A stretch of DNA of 64,000 nucleotides from Fen-1298 sp963833465 (GTDB lineage Bacteria > Bacteroidota > Ignavibacteria > UBA10030). The stretch lies in assembly GCA_963833465.1 (NCBI GenBank), contig CAWHXW010000002.1, forward strand, positions 248,001 through 312,000. The letters run 5' to 3'. The first letter of the stretch is position 1; each line of letters opens with the position of its first letter. Below, in pieces: positions 17,881 through 27,439 of this stretch. Made by a program: the position numbers and the translations under genes. A model generated the notes under the pieces. The model had not been told where the DNA came from, did no database searches, and saw only the letters and a list, made by a program, of their open reading frames with translations.

Positions 17881-19950
17881 TTAGAAGGTGTGACCGATTC
17901 CAAAATGGAGTATCCCAGCTGTAAAAGTTTCAGGGAAAAATCTTTTTTGTGTTACCCATTGTGTTCCAGCAGAAGCATCTGGATCGTACAATTTCATACC
18001 GAAGTCTATGCGAATTGGTCCTGCAATAGTGTTATATCGTAATCCAAATCCGAACGCCATAGCAATTTCATTTAGACGCATTTCTTTTGGTGCAGACCAC
18101 ATATTACCGAAGTCGTAAAATAAAACAAAGGAAATTTTTTCAAGATCAAGGAACCCCAAAGATCCTGCATCTTTTAATGGATTCAATCGGGATTCAATTG
18201 TTCCTTCAAACAACGCATTTCCCCCAAAATTCCTTAGTGCAAGAGCCATTACACCAAGCCCTCTCGCCTGCCAACCGCGTACACTTTCGCTTCCTCCCGA
18301 AAAAAAACGCTGAGTCAATGGAATAACCTTCAGCGGAGAATCGTCGTAAAGGAGTGCGGCACCGTAACGTAAACGTGCAGCCCAAATAATATCTCGTTTA
18401 TTATTTGGATCTAAGTACCATTGCTCATCTAAATCTAATTTAACATACTTGGAATATGGAAGATCCAAACCAAGAGGCCCGTCGAACACACTTGGAAACA
18501 ACCCGCCTTCTTCAATTGAGATAGATTGAAAGATACCTTCCGAAGGATAGAAAATATCATTTCGTTTATCTCGCTGGAGAGTAACTGTAATAAATGAGTT
18601 AAATTGTTTTTCAAATCCCAATGAATCGAAAAAGGCAGAATTGTACAGCTGTGTTGCAACTATTTTTGGACTACTCAATTGAAGATTCCAATCAATAAAA
18701 AGTCTTGTGTATGTCGCTGTCTGCGATTGAGTGCCAAGGCGAAAGCTCAGGCTTGGAATATAGTATGTTGATTGCTTATCCAGCATAGCAGAAAAAGCAG
18801 CACTGATACTAGTTTTGTTATTGATGAAATACGGCTGAATAAGCTGTGTTGTCAATTCAAGTTTTGAAATTAACGAACTATCTCTTAATAGATTTTCTTT
18901 AAAAATTTTCCCGAAATGAAATGATTGTACATTAAGTCGCAGATTTGTAGAAAAATTTCTCGCACCGCCAAAAAAGTTGTGATGATTATATCCGACACCA
19001 AAAAGAACATTTAGGGCATTGTTTTCGTCGTTAACACCAATTTCCGGCGTCAACTCTTGAAACGAGCGAGTTCGGACATGGACTCGAACTGGAATTTGAG
19101 TAATCTCCGAGGTACTGTTAGGAATGGCATTCTCAATTTTCGTTGCTTCAAAAACTCCTAACCTATTGAGATTTCTTTCGCTTTCTATTTTCTTTCCCTC
19201 GCTATAGTATTCTCCTTTAGAAAAATCGAGATGCTCAAGCACGACCATAGAATCAATATATTGGTGAGTTGTAGTATCTTGTTCAACAGAAATATTTCCA
19301 AAAGTAAAACGTTTCCCAAGATCGAAATCGAAAACAAGCGAAACATTATCTGTGGATGCATAATGCCGAGCATTGGCTGAAATTAACTTCACATTAACAT
19401 ATCCGTTGTTAGCACATAAACCAATAATGCGCTTATATTCGGCTTCCACTTTATTTTGAATATAAGGCATTTTTAAAGTTACCTGCTTATTCGACGCAAG
19501 TTCTCCCTGCATATCCGGCGGAAGATTTTCTAATCCATTATACAAAATAGTATCAATTAGTGAGCGCCTCCCTTCAACGATAGAAAATATAAGAATAACT
19601 CTATCTCTATCCGGATTAATCGTAATGCTTGTATCAATTTGAACATGGAAGAATCCATTATCTTCATAAAATCTTTTTAGCTGTTGACAATCTGAAACCA
19701 GCATAATAGGATCGAAATATTCGGGTTTCTGCCCTCCAAGAATTTCTTTATCAAATTTGTTGTATATCCACTTCCAGACCACCCATGGAGTCTCGCGTGT
19801 ACGAATAACATTCAGAAGTTGATCAAAACTAAGCTCTTTATTTCCTTCGAAGCGAATTGCACCTACCTCATATTCATGTTCAATAACTTGTGAATATGAA
19901 AAAGAAGCACAGCAAGATACCAACAATAAAATTTGTATGAATTTATGCAT
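17881..19950 (-). CDS. Omp85-family outer membrane assembly protein (BamA/TamA-like)
   Basis: A 689-residue protein with a signal peptide (MHKFIQILLLVSCCASF, cut near SYSQ), then about three or four POTRA-like units in the first ~300 residues (for example VGAIRFEGNKELSFDQLL and FTFGNISVEQD). The rest is a 16-strand-type beta-barrel. The conserved L6 loop motif is present as GGSESVRGW, and the chain ends in phenylalanine (FGIGHTF), as expected for an outer-membrane barrel. The size is nearer TamA than classical BamA with five POTRAs. The role is probably insertion or secretion of outer-membrane proteins. A terminator lies just upstream, so it probably starts its own transcription unit with holB and metG. 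Confidence 0.85.
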   Translation of the reverse strand: MHKFIQILLLVSCCASFSYSQVIEHEYEVGAIRFEGNKELSFDQLLNVIRTRETPWVVWKWIYNKFDKEILGGQKPEYFDPIMLVSDCQQLKRFYEDNGFFHVQIDTSITINPDRDRVILIFSIVEGRRSLIDTILYNGLENLPPDMQGELASNKQVTLKMPYIQNKVEAEYKRIIGLCANNGYVNVKLISANARHYASTDNVSLVFDFDLGKRFTFGNISVEQDTTTHQYIDSMVVLEHLDFSKGEYYSEGKKIESERNLNRLGVFEATKIENAIPNSTSEITQIPVRVHVRTRSFQELTPEIGVNDENNALNVLFGVGYNHHNFFGGARNFSTNLRLNVQSFHFGKIFKENLLRDSSLISKLELTTQLIQPYFINNKTSISAAFSAMLDKQSTYYIPSLSFRLGTQSQTATYTRLFIDWNLQLSSPKIVATQLYNSAFFDSLGFEKQFNSFITVTLQRDKRNDIFYPSEGIFQSISIEEGGLFPSVFDGPLGLDLPYSKYVKLDLDEQWYLDPNNKRDIIWAARLRYGAALLYDDSPLKVIPLTQRFFSGGSESVRGWQARGLGVMALALRNFGGNALFEGTIESRLNPLKDAGSLGFLDLEKISFVLFYDFGNMWSAPKEMRLNEIAMAFGFGLRYNTIAGPIRIDFGMKLYDPDASAGTQWVTQKRFFPETFTAGILHFGIGHTF

Positions 19951-19965
19951 AGAAAATCGAAAATA

Positions 19966-19993
19966 AAAAAACCCAGCAGGTAAGTGCTGGGCT
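19966..19993 (-). terminator. Rho-independent terminator
   Basis: On the minus strand AGCCCAGCA and TGCTGGG pair across a six-base loop and are followed by TTTTTTTATT. It ends the transcript of the DUF2795 gene (stop at 20050) and separates it from the Omp85-family gene. Confidence 0.9.
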
Positions 19994-20049
19994 CCATTTA
20001 ATATTAATAATCCCGAAGTACCCTAATGTTTTATTCAAATGTCAGGTTT

Positions 20050-20274
20050 CTAATACTCTTTCTCGTCCTCGAAGAAGAAGTCTTCATCGGTGGGATAATC
20101 CGGCCAGATTTCCTCAATACTTTCGTACGGCTCATCGGAATCGTCAAGTTCCTCCAAATTTTGGATCGCTTGTGTAGGGGCACCAGTCCGAACAGCATAA
20201 TCGATCAGTTCTTCTTTTGTCGCAGGCCAAGGAGCATCGTCTAAATATGTTGCCAGCTCGATGGTCCAAATCAT
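20050..20274 (-). CDS. DUF2795 family small acidic protein
   Basis: A 74-residue protein with a clear DUF2795 core (ELATYLDDAPWPATKEELIDYA, then GAPTQAIQNLEEL) followed by a very acidic tail ending DEDFFFEDEKEY. The family is widespread in this bacterial group; a nucleic-acid-related role is often guessed but its function is not established. A terminator follows it. Confidence 0.85.
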   Translation of the reverse strand: MIWTIELATYLDDAPWPATKEELIDYAVRTGAPTQAIQNLEELDDSDEPYESIEEIWPDYPTDEDFFFEDEKEY

Positions 20275-20315
20275 TTTAACTTTATCCCTTAATAGAAAAA
20301 TTACTTGTTATTTAA

Positions 20316-21248
20316 CTAATTTTGAAAATCTTTTGCACTAACATCATCAAAAAAATAATCTATTGGATTTTGTGCTACACCGTTCACACGTACTTCGTAG
20401 TGAAGATGAGGTGCATTAGAAAGTCCTGTATTGCCGCAACGGGCGATCAATTCACCGCGTTTAACTTTTTGTCCTTCATGTACTAAAATTTTTGAAAGAT
20501 GTCCATAAAGTGTCTTCAAAGAATATCCATGATCCACTTCAATAGTCAGACCATAGCCGCCTCTATGTCCTGTGAAGTCTATTGTTCCTTCTGCTGAAGC
20601 ATAGATCGGTGTGCCGACTTCATTATCAATATCAATTCCTTCGTGCATGCGAACGATGTGTAAAATTGGATGGAGACGCATACCAAAACTATGCGAATCG
20701 TAAGGTCCATCCATAGGTTTAATGGCAGGAAGATGGGAGAAACGAACTTTATTTTGGTTGTATGCCATTTCAATAGCTTCATAGCTTGTTGTTTGAAGAT
20801 GCAGCTCTCGTTCTGCCTGATTTGCAGTTGCACGCAAGTTATTCAGCAATGTATTCACATTGGATGATGAAGTAAAATCAATGCGTTCATCAGTTCCGCC
20901 GGTTCCTGCTTTCTGTAAATCTTCGTCGAGTTTTGGCAAATCAGCAAGCAAACGTAATTCGTTTCCTTTATCACCCAGTAAATGTAATTGCTTCTGAATA
21001 ATATCGAGCCGCTGTGTTAGATATCGCAATTGATTCTGTAACACCCTGTTTTCATTCATAAGAGAATTATTTTGAATGAATCCAAGACCAAAAACATCAT
21101 TAGAATAAAATTGATTGACGACAAAGAGAGAGCCAAAAATAAATATTCCTAAAAGAAGCCCAAATATCATAAATCGAGTTCGTGCCCAACGAGCATCATG
21201 AAAGGTGAGCGACTCAAATGAAAAGCTATAAAGCTTTGTTTTTCTCAT
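20316..21248 (-). CDS. M23 family metallopeptidase (membrane-anchored murein endopeptidase)
   Basis: A 310-residue protein with one N-terminal membrane span at about residues 25-47, a coiled-coil region (NRVLQNQLRYLTQRLDIIQKQ), and a C-terminal LytM/M23 domain. Zinc ligands are seen in SHSFGMRLHPI, HEGIDID and APHLHYEVRV. The domain faces the periplasm and probably cuts peptide cross-links in peptidoglycan during growth or division. I take the ATG at 21248; a GTG at 21275 in the same frame, with GGAAG ahead, is an alternative that would add nine residues. hprK ends about 100 bp upstream. The DUF2795 gene follows. Confidence 0.88.
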   Translation of the reverse strand: MRKTKLYSFSFESLTFHDARWARTRFMIFGLLLGIFIFGSLFVVNQFYSNDVFGLGFIQNNSLMNENRVLQNQLRYLTQRLDIIQKQLHLLGDKGNELRLLADLPKLDEDLQKAGTGGTDERIDFTSSSNVNTLLNNLRATANQAERELHLQTTSYEAIEMAYNQNKVRFSHLPAIKPMDGPYDSHSFGMRLHPILHIVRMHEGIDIDNEVGTPIYASAEGTIDFTGHRGGYGLTIEVDHGYSLKTLYGHLSKILVHEGQKVKRGELIARCGNTGLSNAPHLHYEVRVNGVAQNPIDYFFDDVSAKDFQN

Positions 21249-21347
21249 TTCCTCAATCCATCCATCAACTTGCACACTTCCAGTACCAAGATAACTGCTG
21301 GCAGAAAATAGGAAATTATCAATTCTTTGTCAAGAATCGTTTTCATC

Positions 21348-22355
21348 TTATTCAAAATCATGGTCAAAGTAATTAATAACCCGTTTTCCCTTTGTTTTTT
21401 CAGCAATTGCGGCATCAAGTCGTTTTGCAAATTCCTTCGCCGAATCATGTCCATAGTGTTTTAGTTGATAGTCCATAGCAATCACTTCAACTATAACCGT
21501 AATATTCTTTCCTGGAATTATCGGTAATTTAATGTGCGGTAGACTTACGCCCAAGATAGATATGTTTTCATGATCTAATCCTGTTCGTGTATATTCGATA
21601 TCGTTCCGCCATTCTTGCAACTCGACAATAATCTCGATTCTCTTCTGAAACCGAATAGATCTAATACCAAATATTGAACGAACATCAATCAGACCAAGGC
21701 CTCGAATTTCCATGTAATGTTTTACAACGTCTGAACCAGCACCCATCAGAATTCCTTCGCCTTTGCGCGTAACCATCACGACATCATCAGCAACAAGACG
21801 ATGACCGCGCTCAACAAGGTCTAAAGCGATTTCACTTTTACCTATACCTGAACGCCCGGTTATTAAAACTCCAATGCCGTCGACATCCACAAAAGAGCCA
21901 TGCAAAACAGTTTGAGGTGCGAAATGGTCATCAAGAAAATCACTTATAAAATAAACAAATTTTGTGGTTTCTAAAGGTGTGAGAATCACAGATACATGAT
22001 GTTCGGTGGCAATTGCTACTAACTCATCATCGAGTTTATTCTCACTTGTAACAAAAATACAAGGTAAATCAAATTTAAATATTGTTTTAAACGCGTTTAT
22101 TCGTTCATCAAATGTCAAGTGATTGAGATATCGAATTTCCGTGTTGCCAAAAATTTGAACACGGTCGTATGTGAACAACTCAACATAACCTGCAAGCGCT
22201 AAGCCGGGTCTATGGATATTTTTATCTGAAATCTCTCGTTCAAAACCGATGTCGCCATTGACACTCTCTAATTTTAGGCGCTGCTTATTGACTTCAAATA
22301 AAAAACCCACAGTTATATTGCTTCTCTTTGTTTCTTTAATATGCCTAAGTGCCAT
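21348..22355 (-). CDS. hprK: HPr kinase/phosphorylase
   Basis: The 335-residue enzyme phosphorylates and dephosphorylates a serine of HPr-like carrier proteins. The C-terminal catalytic half has Walker A GRSGIGKSE, the acidic VADDVV, and the HprK signature EIRGLGLIDVRSIFGI. The N-terminal half is the usual HprK N-domain. No PTS genes are present in the window. In bacteria outside the Firmicutes, HprK often acts in an incomplete, regulatory PTS. GGGAG precedes the ATG; hpf lies 19 bp upstream. Confidence 0.93.
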   Translation of the reverse strand: MALRHIKETKRSNITVGFLFEVNKQRLKLESVNGDIGFEREISDKNIHRPGLALAGYVELFTYDRVQIFGNTEIRYLNHLTFDERINAFKTIFKFDLPCIFVTSENKLDDELVAIATEHHVSVILTPLETTKFVYFISDFLDDHFAPQTVLHGSFVDVDGIGVLITGRSGIGKSEIALDLVERGHRLVADDVVMVTRKGEGILMGAGSDVVKHYMEIRGLGLIDVRSIFGIRSIRFQKRIEIIVELQEWRNDIEYTRTGLDHENISILGVSLPHIKLPIIPGKNITVIVEVIAMDYQLKHYGHDSAKEFAKRLDAAIAEKTKGKRVINYFDHDFE

Positions 22356-22374
22356 CGTTAATCTCCCGGGTCGT

Positions 22375-22707
22375 TTATTCTTTTTCCCTAATCTTTCTTA
22401 CAATCTTGCGGTCTTTTTCGTGAAGTCTCTCTTTGTATTTTTTTAAGCGAGTCGTTATTTTAGTAATAGCAATATCGATAGACTTTTCATACGCATCACT
22501 TGACCCGATGCCTGTCAAAACGTTGCCGTAAACAGATAATGATATCTCTGCGTTCTTTACACTGTCGCGCGATTTTTCATAAGAAAAAATGACCTCTGCT
22601 TTAATTATACCGTCATAGAAATGCGATAGATCTTCAATCGCATTCTGTGCGTATTCTGTTAGTGACGCATGAGGTTTGAAGTGACGCGATGTGATTTTAA
22701 TGTTCAT
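22375..22707 (-). CDS. hpf: Ribosome hibernation promoting factor (short form)
   Basis: A 110-residue HPF/RaiA-type protein. The N-terminal start MNIKITSRHFKPHASL and the central VIFSYEKSRDSVKNAEISLS fit the family. The chain ends soon after the conserved fold with a basic tail, so it is the short form, lacking the dimerising C-terminal domain. These proteins bind the 30S decoding site and pair ribosomes in stationary phase. The start at 22707 is set by a strong AGGAGG eight bases upstream; an earlier in-frame codon at 22725 overlaps that signal and is rejected. Confidence 0.9.
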   Translation of the reverse strand: MNIKITSRHFKPHASLTEYAQNAIEDLSHFYDGIIKAEVIFSYEKSRDSVKNAEISLSVYGNVLTGIGSSDAYEKSIDIAITKITTRLKKYKERLHEKDRKIVRKIREKE

Positions 22708-22761
22708 TGTACATCCTCCTTCCACCTGAATATTATTCGATATACAGCATTAATGAAGAAT

Positions 22762-23658
22762 CTATGCTTTAGGATGAGCATTCTCATAAACTTTTTTCAT
22801 TTGAGCGGAAGACACATGCGTATAGACCTGTGTTGTAGATAAACTTTCATGACCAAGCAATTCCTTGACAGCACGCAAATCGGCACCATGATTTAGCAAA
22901 TGCGTAGCAAAAGAATGCCTTAAGATATGCGGACTTTTTTTTTCTATCTCTGAAACAACGCTGATATATTTTCGCACTAATCTTCCAACTGCCTGAGGGT
23001 ACATACGGCGCCCTTCCTTAGTTACAAACAACGGCAATGCACCCAGCTCGATACCGGTATTTATCGACAACTTATTTTTCTCTTTAAGATAATCGTTTAT
23101 TGCCGTCAATGCTTTTCTACCTATTGGCACGATACGTTCTTTACGTCCCTTTCCTTTTACTTTGACGAGACCATCTTCTTGCTTTAAATCTCCGACATTT
23201 AAATTTATCAATTCACTCAATCTTATTCCAGTGCTATAAAACAATTCTAGAATTGCCGTATCTCTTTTTCCATTAGCAGTGGATAAATCGGGTGACGAAA
23301 GCAGCCGTTTAACTGATTCTTCATCTAAAAAGGATGGCAGCCGTTTTCCTAATTTTGGTGTAATTAATACTAATGCAGGATTTCCATCAATTATTTTTTG
23401 CCTTCGGAGATATTTAAAAAACGAACGCATCGAGGCAATTTTCCTTGCAATGCTTCGCTGGTTGAATCCTTCATCAATCAGTGAGCCTATAAAGGTTCTG
23501 AGCGATTCTTTATGGACTCTGTCAAATGAATTAATTCCTTCCCTACGAAGAAATTGAATTAAGCTGAATAAATCCGTCTCATATGAAATAATCGTATGGG
23601 CAGAATAATTACGTTCGGTTTCTAAATACTCAAGGTAATTTCTGATAATTTTTTCCAC
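22762..23658 (-). CDS. Tyrosine recombinase XerC/XerD-type
   Basis: The 298-residue site-specific recombinase has an N-terminal SAM-like core-binding domain (about 1-90) and a catalytic domain. The catalytic set is complete: Arg in TGIRLSEL, Lys in VKGKGRKERIVP, His-x-x-Arg in HILRHSFATH, His in LLGHESLS and Tyr in TTQVYTHV. Its length, and its place beside topA in a housekeeping operon, indicate a chromosome-dimer resolvase rather than a phage or integron integrase. Sequence alone cannot say whether it is XerC, XerD or a single XerH-like enzyme, so no symbol is given. Confidence 0.9.
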   Translation of the reverse strand: MEKIIRNYLEYLETERNYSAHTIISYETDLFSLIQFLRREGINSFDRVHKESLRTFIGSLIDEGFNQRSIARKIASMRSFFKYLRRQKIIDGNPALVLITPKLGKRLPSFLDEESVKRLLSSPDLSTANGKRDTAILELFYSTGIRLSELINLNVGDLKQEDGLVKVKGKGRKERIVPIGRKALTAINDYLKEKNKLSINTGIELGALPLFVTKEGRRMYPQAVGRLVRKYISVVSEIEKKSPHILRHSFATHLLNHGADLRAVKELLGHESLSTTQVYTHVSSAQMKKVYENAHPKA

Positions 23659-23684
23659 AGTTTATTTCGCCCCCGTTTTTTTCT

Positions 23685-25943
23685 CTATGCAGAAATCACT
23701 TTCTCTGCTTGATTGATTTCATGTTTACAAGACGGACAAATTATATATTCGCCTTTAGCTTGTGAAAATTTAGCGACAACATATTCATTACCACAATAAG
23801 TGCATGTTTGCGCTACGGGTTTATCCCATGATGCAAAATCACAACTCGGATACTTCGAACATCCGTAAAAAATTCTTTTTCCTTTCTTAGTCTTTCGTTC
23901 AATGAGTTCACCTTCTTTGCATTTCGGACATTTGATGCCCATCGAGATTGGCTTCGTATTTTTGCATGACGGATAATTTGAACATCCTAAAAATGATCCA
24001 AAACGTCCGCCTTTTACTATCATATCTGCACCGCATAATTCACACTTACCTCCAACGACATGCTGCGTTTTTTCTGCATCTCCCGGAAGCGGCTTAGTAT
24101 TTTTACATCCAGGATAACCGGTGCAAGCCATAAATTTGCCATTGCGGCCCCACTTGATCACCATTGGCCTACCGCACAATTCGCATAAGTCTTCAGTTTT
24201 TTCCTGCAAAGATTTCTTGATCGATGTAGCTAATCCAGAGGCTTTTTCTACTGATTGGTGAAACGGTCCATAAAAATCTTTCATAACATCTAAATATTTT
24301 TGCTTTCCGGAGGCAATAGTGTCCAATTCCTCTTCCATCTTTGCAGTAAATTTTACATTAAATATCTCGGGGAAATGGCAGGTCAACAGTCTGTTCACTT
24401 GCATGCCAAGATCAGATGCATAGAGCTTTCGTTCTTTTTGTTCGACATACTTTCGATCAATTACTGTTGTTACAATCATAGCATATGTACTCGGTCGGCC
24501 GATTCCCAAGGATTCTAATTCTTTTACTAACGTGGCTTCCGAATACCGGCCTGGTGGTTTAGTAAAATGCTGCAATGGAAAAAGATTTGTAATTTGCACT
24601 GCTAGACCTTTTGCCAAATTAATTGGAAGCTTAGACGTAGGATCTTTATCAGCTTGTTCCCCGTTGTTTTCTTCCTCAATATCGTCATATACTTGCAGAA
24701 AACCACGAAATGTCGAAACCTGATCGCTTGCTCTGAAAAGATATTCTCCTCCTGTTACCTCAACAGTAATTTGTTCAAACTCTGCCTGTGCCATCTGGCA
24801 AGCGATAAAACGATTCCAAATAAGCTCATAGAGTGCAAACATTTCTTTATCTAAATATTTTTTCACGATTTTAGGTGTCAGTTTCAATGAAGTTGGGCGG
24901 ATAGCTTCATGTGCATCTTGTGATGCTTTGCCTTTCTTAAAGAGACGCGGCTCTTTCGGCAAGTATTCCTTGCCATAATTGTTATAGATATATTCACGTA
25001 CATGCAATACTGCTTCTTCACTTAAACGTGTCGAGTCCGTACGCATATATGTAATAAGACCTGTTAATCCTTCTTCACCTATATCCTGACCTTCATACAA
25101 TTTCTGTGCAAGCATCATTGTTCTTTTGGAAGACATGCGAAGGCGCTTTGCCGCTTCTTGCTGCAAGGTACTTGTAATAAACGGAGCTGGTGGATTTCGC
25201 TTTACAGGTTTTCGGACGACATTGCTGATTTCATATTTATTTTTTTGAACATTGGCCATGTAACCATTAGATGTCGTTTCATCCGGTATCCGTGGATCAT
25301 CGCCTGCAACTTTTACAAGTTTCGCAAGGAATTTGTCATCATGCAATGTTGTAAATTCAGCTGTTAATGACCAATATTCTTGGGAAATAAATTTTTGAAT
25401 TAATGCTTCGCGTTCGCAAATTAATCTTAATGCCACCGACTGCACTCGTCCTGCAGAGAGTCCGTAGTACATTGTTTTCCAAATAAACGGAGTTACTTTA
25501 TATCCTACAATTCTGTCCATCGCACGGCGCGCTTGCTGCGACATTACCATATGCATATCTACTTTTTTAGGATGCGCCATGCCTTCTTTAACACCGGCTT
25601 CTGTAATTTCGTGAAAGAGTACTCGCCTTATATGTTTATTATCATCTTTTAGTTCTTCTGCGATGTGCGCTGCAATTGCTTCACCTTCACGATCTGGATC
25701 AGTTGCAATAAATACGGCTTTTGCTTTTTCGGCTTTTTCTTTGATTCGCCCGACTATTTCTTCTTTTCCCGCAATAGTTTCATAGACAACAGAAAACTCA
25801 TTGTCTATATCGACACTCAGTTTGCTTTTAGGCAGATTCTTGATGTGTCCGACCGATGCTTCGACTAAATATTCCTTACCCAGATATTTGTTGATTGTTT
25901 TTGCTTTTGCCGGTGATTCAACTATAATAAGAGATTTTTCCAT
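23685..25943 (-). CDS. topA: DNA topoisomerase I
   Basis: The 752-residue type IA topoisomerase relaxes negative supercoils. The TOPRIM domain starts at the N-terminus (SLIIVESPAKAKTI) and contains DPDREGEAIAAHI. The active-site tyrosine lies in GLITYMRTDSTRLS. The C-terminal part has three topoisomerase zinc ribbons (pairs in CELCGRP...GYPGC, CELCGAD...NYPSC and CPKCKEG...KYPSC) and a fourth, shorter CTYC...CPSC module. It is 12 bp downstream of smg and 26 bp upstream of the xer gene. Confidence 0.96.
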   Translation of the reverse strand: MEKSLIIVESPAKAKTINKYLGKEYLVEASVGHIKNLPKSKLSVDIDNEFSVVYETIAGKEEIVGRIKEKAEKAKAVFIATDPDREGEAIAAHIAEELKDDNKHIRRVLFHEITEAGVKEGMAHPKKVDMHMVMSQQARRAMDRIVGYKVTPFIWKTMYYGLSAGRVQSVALRLICEREALIQKFISQEYWSLTAEFTTLHDDKFLAKLVKVAGDDPRIPDETTSNGYMANVQKNKYEISNVVRKPVKRNPPAPFITSTLQQEAAKRLRMSSKRTMMLAQKLYEGQDIGEEGLTGLITYMRTDSTRLSEEAVLHVREYIYNNYGKEYLPKEPRLFKKGKASQDAHEAIRPTSLKLTPKIVKKYLDKEMFALYELIWNRFIACQMAQAEFEQITVEVTGGEYLFRASDQVSTFRGFLQVYDDIEEENNGEQADKDPTSKLPINLAKGLAVQITNLFPLQHFTKPPGRYSEATLVKELESLGIGRPSTYAMIVTTVIDRKYVEQKERKLYASDLGMQVNRLLTCHFPEIFNVKFTAKMEEELDTIASGKQKYLDVMKDFYGPFHQSVEKASGLATSIKKSLQEKTEDLCELCGRPMVIKWGRNGKFMACTGYPGCKNTKPLPGDAEKTQHVVGGKCELCGADMIVKGGRFGSFLGCSNYPSCKNTKPISMGIKCPKCKEGELIERKTKKGKRIFYGCSKYPSCDFASWDKPVAQTCTYCGNEYVVAKFSQAKGEYIICPSCKHEINQAEKVISA

Positions 25944-25955
25944 GCGACCTATTCT

Positions 25956-26402
25956 TCAGTGAATTGTATCATTAGTACCAATTGAAATTTGTCCTCCGCT
26001 GCTTTCCATATCAAATAAATAAGCGGCAACAAATGATTTCATTTCTGGCAGACCGACAGCAGCAAATCCGGCAGCCATAATTCGTTCAATAATAGACTCA
26101 ACATCGGCGTTGTCGAGAAGTTCGAGCTGCTGACATTGAATTAAATATCCGTATGCTTGCGATTCCACAACCATTTTTTCCGCATCGTTCAACATACGGT
26201 GAGATGTGCTGGATCCGCTGACTGCATTTGTAATAGATTTTCCTATAGAAAGTCGTTCAAATAACCATGAAAATGCAGATGAAATTTCACTTTGGGTATA
26301 TCCATCTCGCGTCAAAGATGATATATCTACATCATTGAGACGTTTATTTGAACGCATTTCGTTAACTAAAAAAAGAATTATTTCTATAATTCGTTCTTGC
26401 AT
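25956..26402 (-). CDS. DUF494 / Smg family protein
   Basis: A 148-residue helical protein beginning MQERIIEIILFLVNEM, with FSWLFERLSIG near residue 50 and a C-terminal segment starting MVVESQAYGYLIQCQQLELLD. This layout matches the DUF494/Smg family. In E. coli smg also lies near a topA-like gene, and the same pairing with topA here supports the call. Its molecular function is not known. Tight spacing (12 bp to topA, 5 bp after ybeY) indicates co-transcription. Confidence 0.75.
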   Translation of the reverse strand: MQERIIEIILFLVNEMRSNKRLNDVDISSLTRDGYTQSEISSAFSWLFERLSIGKSITNAVSGSSTSHRMLNDAEKMVVESQAYGYLIQCQQLELLDNADVESIIERIMAAGFAAVGLPEMKSFVAAYLFDMESSGGQISIGTNDTIH

Positions 26403-26407
26403 AAGTA

Positions 26408-26845
26408 TTACAACTTTGCCTTTCTATTCATCAATTCTAATAAATAATCTTCTCGTGAATTCATATTTTTTTTATCGCGTTGATTTTTATCATCATAACC
26501 AAGCAAATGAAGTGCACCATGAATCAACAACCGCATTACTTCCTGCGTGTATGTAACATTATATCGCTTTGCTTGGTTTCTTGCCGCGTCAAGATTGATG
26601 TAAATTTCGGCTTCAATATCGCCATCTTCGCCAAGTGAAAACGCAATTACATCTGTTATGTAATCATGCATAAGATATTTCTTATTAATTTTGCGGATAT
26701 AACGGTTATTCGTACAAATTACCGCAATTCCTGGAATTTTTCTTCCTTCCTCTTTATAAACATTTTTTAAAGTACGCAAAATTTCCTTGCCGGGAAAACG
26801 CAGATAGCGATGGTTAGTCGAAAAAAAAATCATTCGTCCTGTCAT
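26408..26845 (-). CDS. ybeY: Endoribonuclease YbeY (rRNA maturation)
   Basis: A 145-residue metal-dependent RNase that takes part in 16S rRNA 3'-end processing and ribosome quality control. The active-site helix reads LLIHGALHLLGYDDKNQ. The first two zinc histidines are present, but the third position of the usual HGxLHLxGYDH is Asp. This HxxxH-GYxDK form is, to my knowledge, usual in Bacteroidota-type YbeY, so I do not regard it as damage. The start overlaps the stop of the upstream gene by four bases; a second ATG four codons later is also possible. Confidence 0.88.
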   Translation of the reverse strand: MTGRMIFFSTNHRYLRFPGKEILRTLKNVYKEEGRKIPGIAVICTNNRYIRKINKKYLMHDYITDVIAFSLGEDGDIEAEIYINLDAARNQAKRYNVTYTQEVMRLLIHGALHLLGYDDKNQRDKKNMNSREDYLLELMNRKAKL

Positions 26846-27330
26846 CCCTGCTTCAGACTCCTTCCCCTCACCCGTGATGCTATTTTCTTTTGACCGGTAA
26901 GTGGAAGAATCGATTCGGTTAATGACAATGCAATACCTGAGAGCATTACTTCGGGACCTAATTTTGTAAAATCACCTGAGAGAATATTTCGATCAACGTT
27001 TGCATAAAGTGAACATCCGCCTTCTCGTTCGATTGTCAATCCGGAAAGTTTTCCATTCGATTCACCAACGAATGTAATTTCCCCCAGTATCTTGCTGATA
27101 ACATACCCGGTGCAAAAATGTAATTGAAGATGCGCAGTCGGCGTATATACAGAAATAAGGTTCCCTTTTTGATTTCCGATGTTGATATTGGAATATATCT
27201 CAACAGCTAACTTTCGCCGTTGTTCTTTGTTTTCAACTTCAAAACGCACATTTTTACCTAATCGTTTCGGCTTTATGCCGAGCACTTGTGCCAGTTTCGC
27301 AAAATCATTTTGTTTGAATTCAAATTTCAT
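26842..27330 (-). CDS. Conserved-looking protein of unknown function (162 aa)
   Basis: I do not recognise this protein. It begins MKFEFKQNDFAKLAQVLGIK, has no signal peptide or membrane span, and is a mix of strands and helices. A central beta-rich part (HLQLHFCTGYVISKILGEITFVGESNGKLSGLTIE) leads to a basic C-terminus (KKIASRVRGRSLKQG). AGGA precedes the ATG. The four-base overlap with ybeY and the position at the head of the ybeY-smg-topA-xer operon suggest a link to RNA or translation, but that is inference from neighbours only. Confidence 0.65.
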   Translation of the reverse strand: MKFEFKQNDFAKLAQVLGIKPKRLGKNVRFEVENKEQRRKLAVEIYSNINIGNQKGNLISVYTPTAHLQLHFCTGYVISKILGEITFVGESNGKLSGLTIEREGGCSLYANVDRNILSGDFTKLGPEVMLSGIALSLTESILPLTGQKKIASRVRGRSLKQG

Positions 27331-27439
27331 TCACATCCTATTAAAAAAAATAATCCTAAGCTGATTTTTTTCTATCTTTAAATTTTTCTATTTAAATAAA
27401 CCCACGCCAATATACATTCCACATAAGTGAATGTCAAGT

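Noticed and set aside
22762..23658. Tyrosine recombinase as a sign of an integrated element
   Set aside because: It sits in a topA/ybeY/hpf housekeeping operon with no attachment-site repeats or phage genes nearby, and has the usual Xer length.
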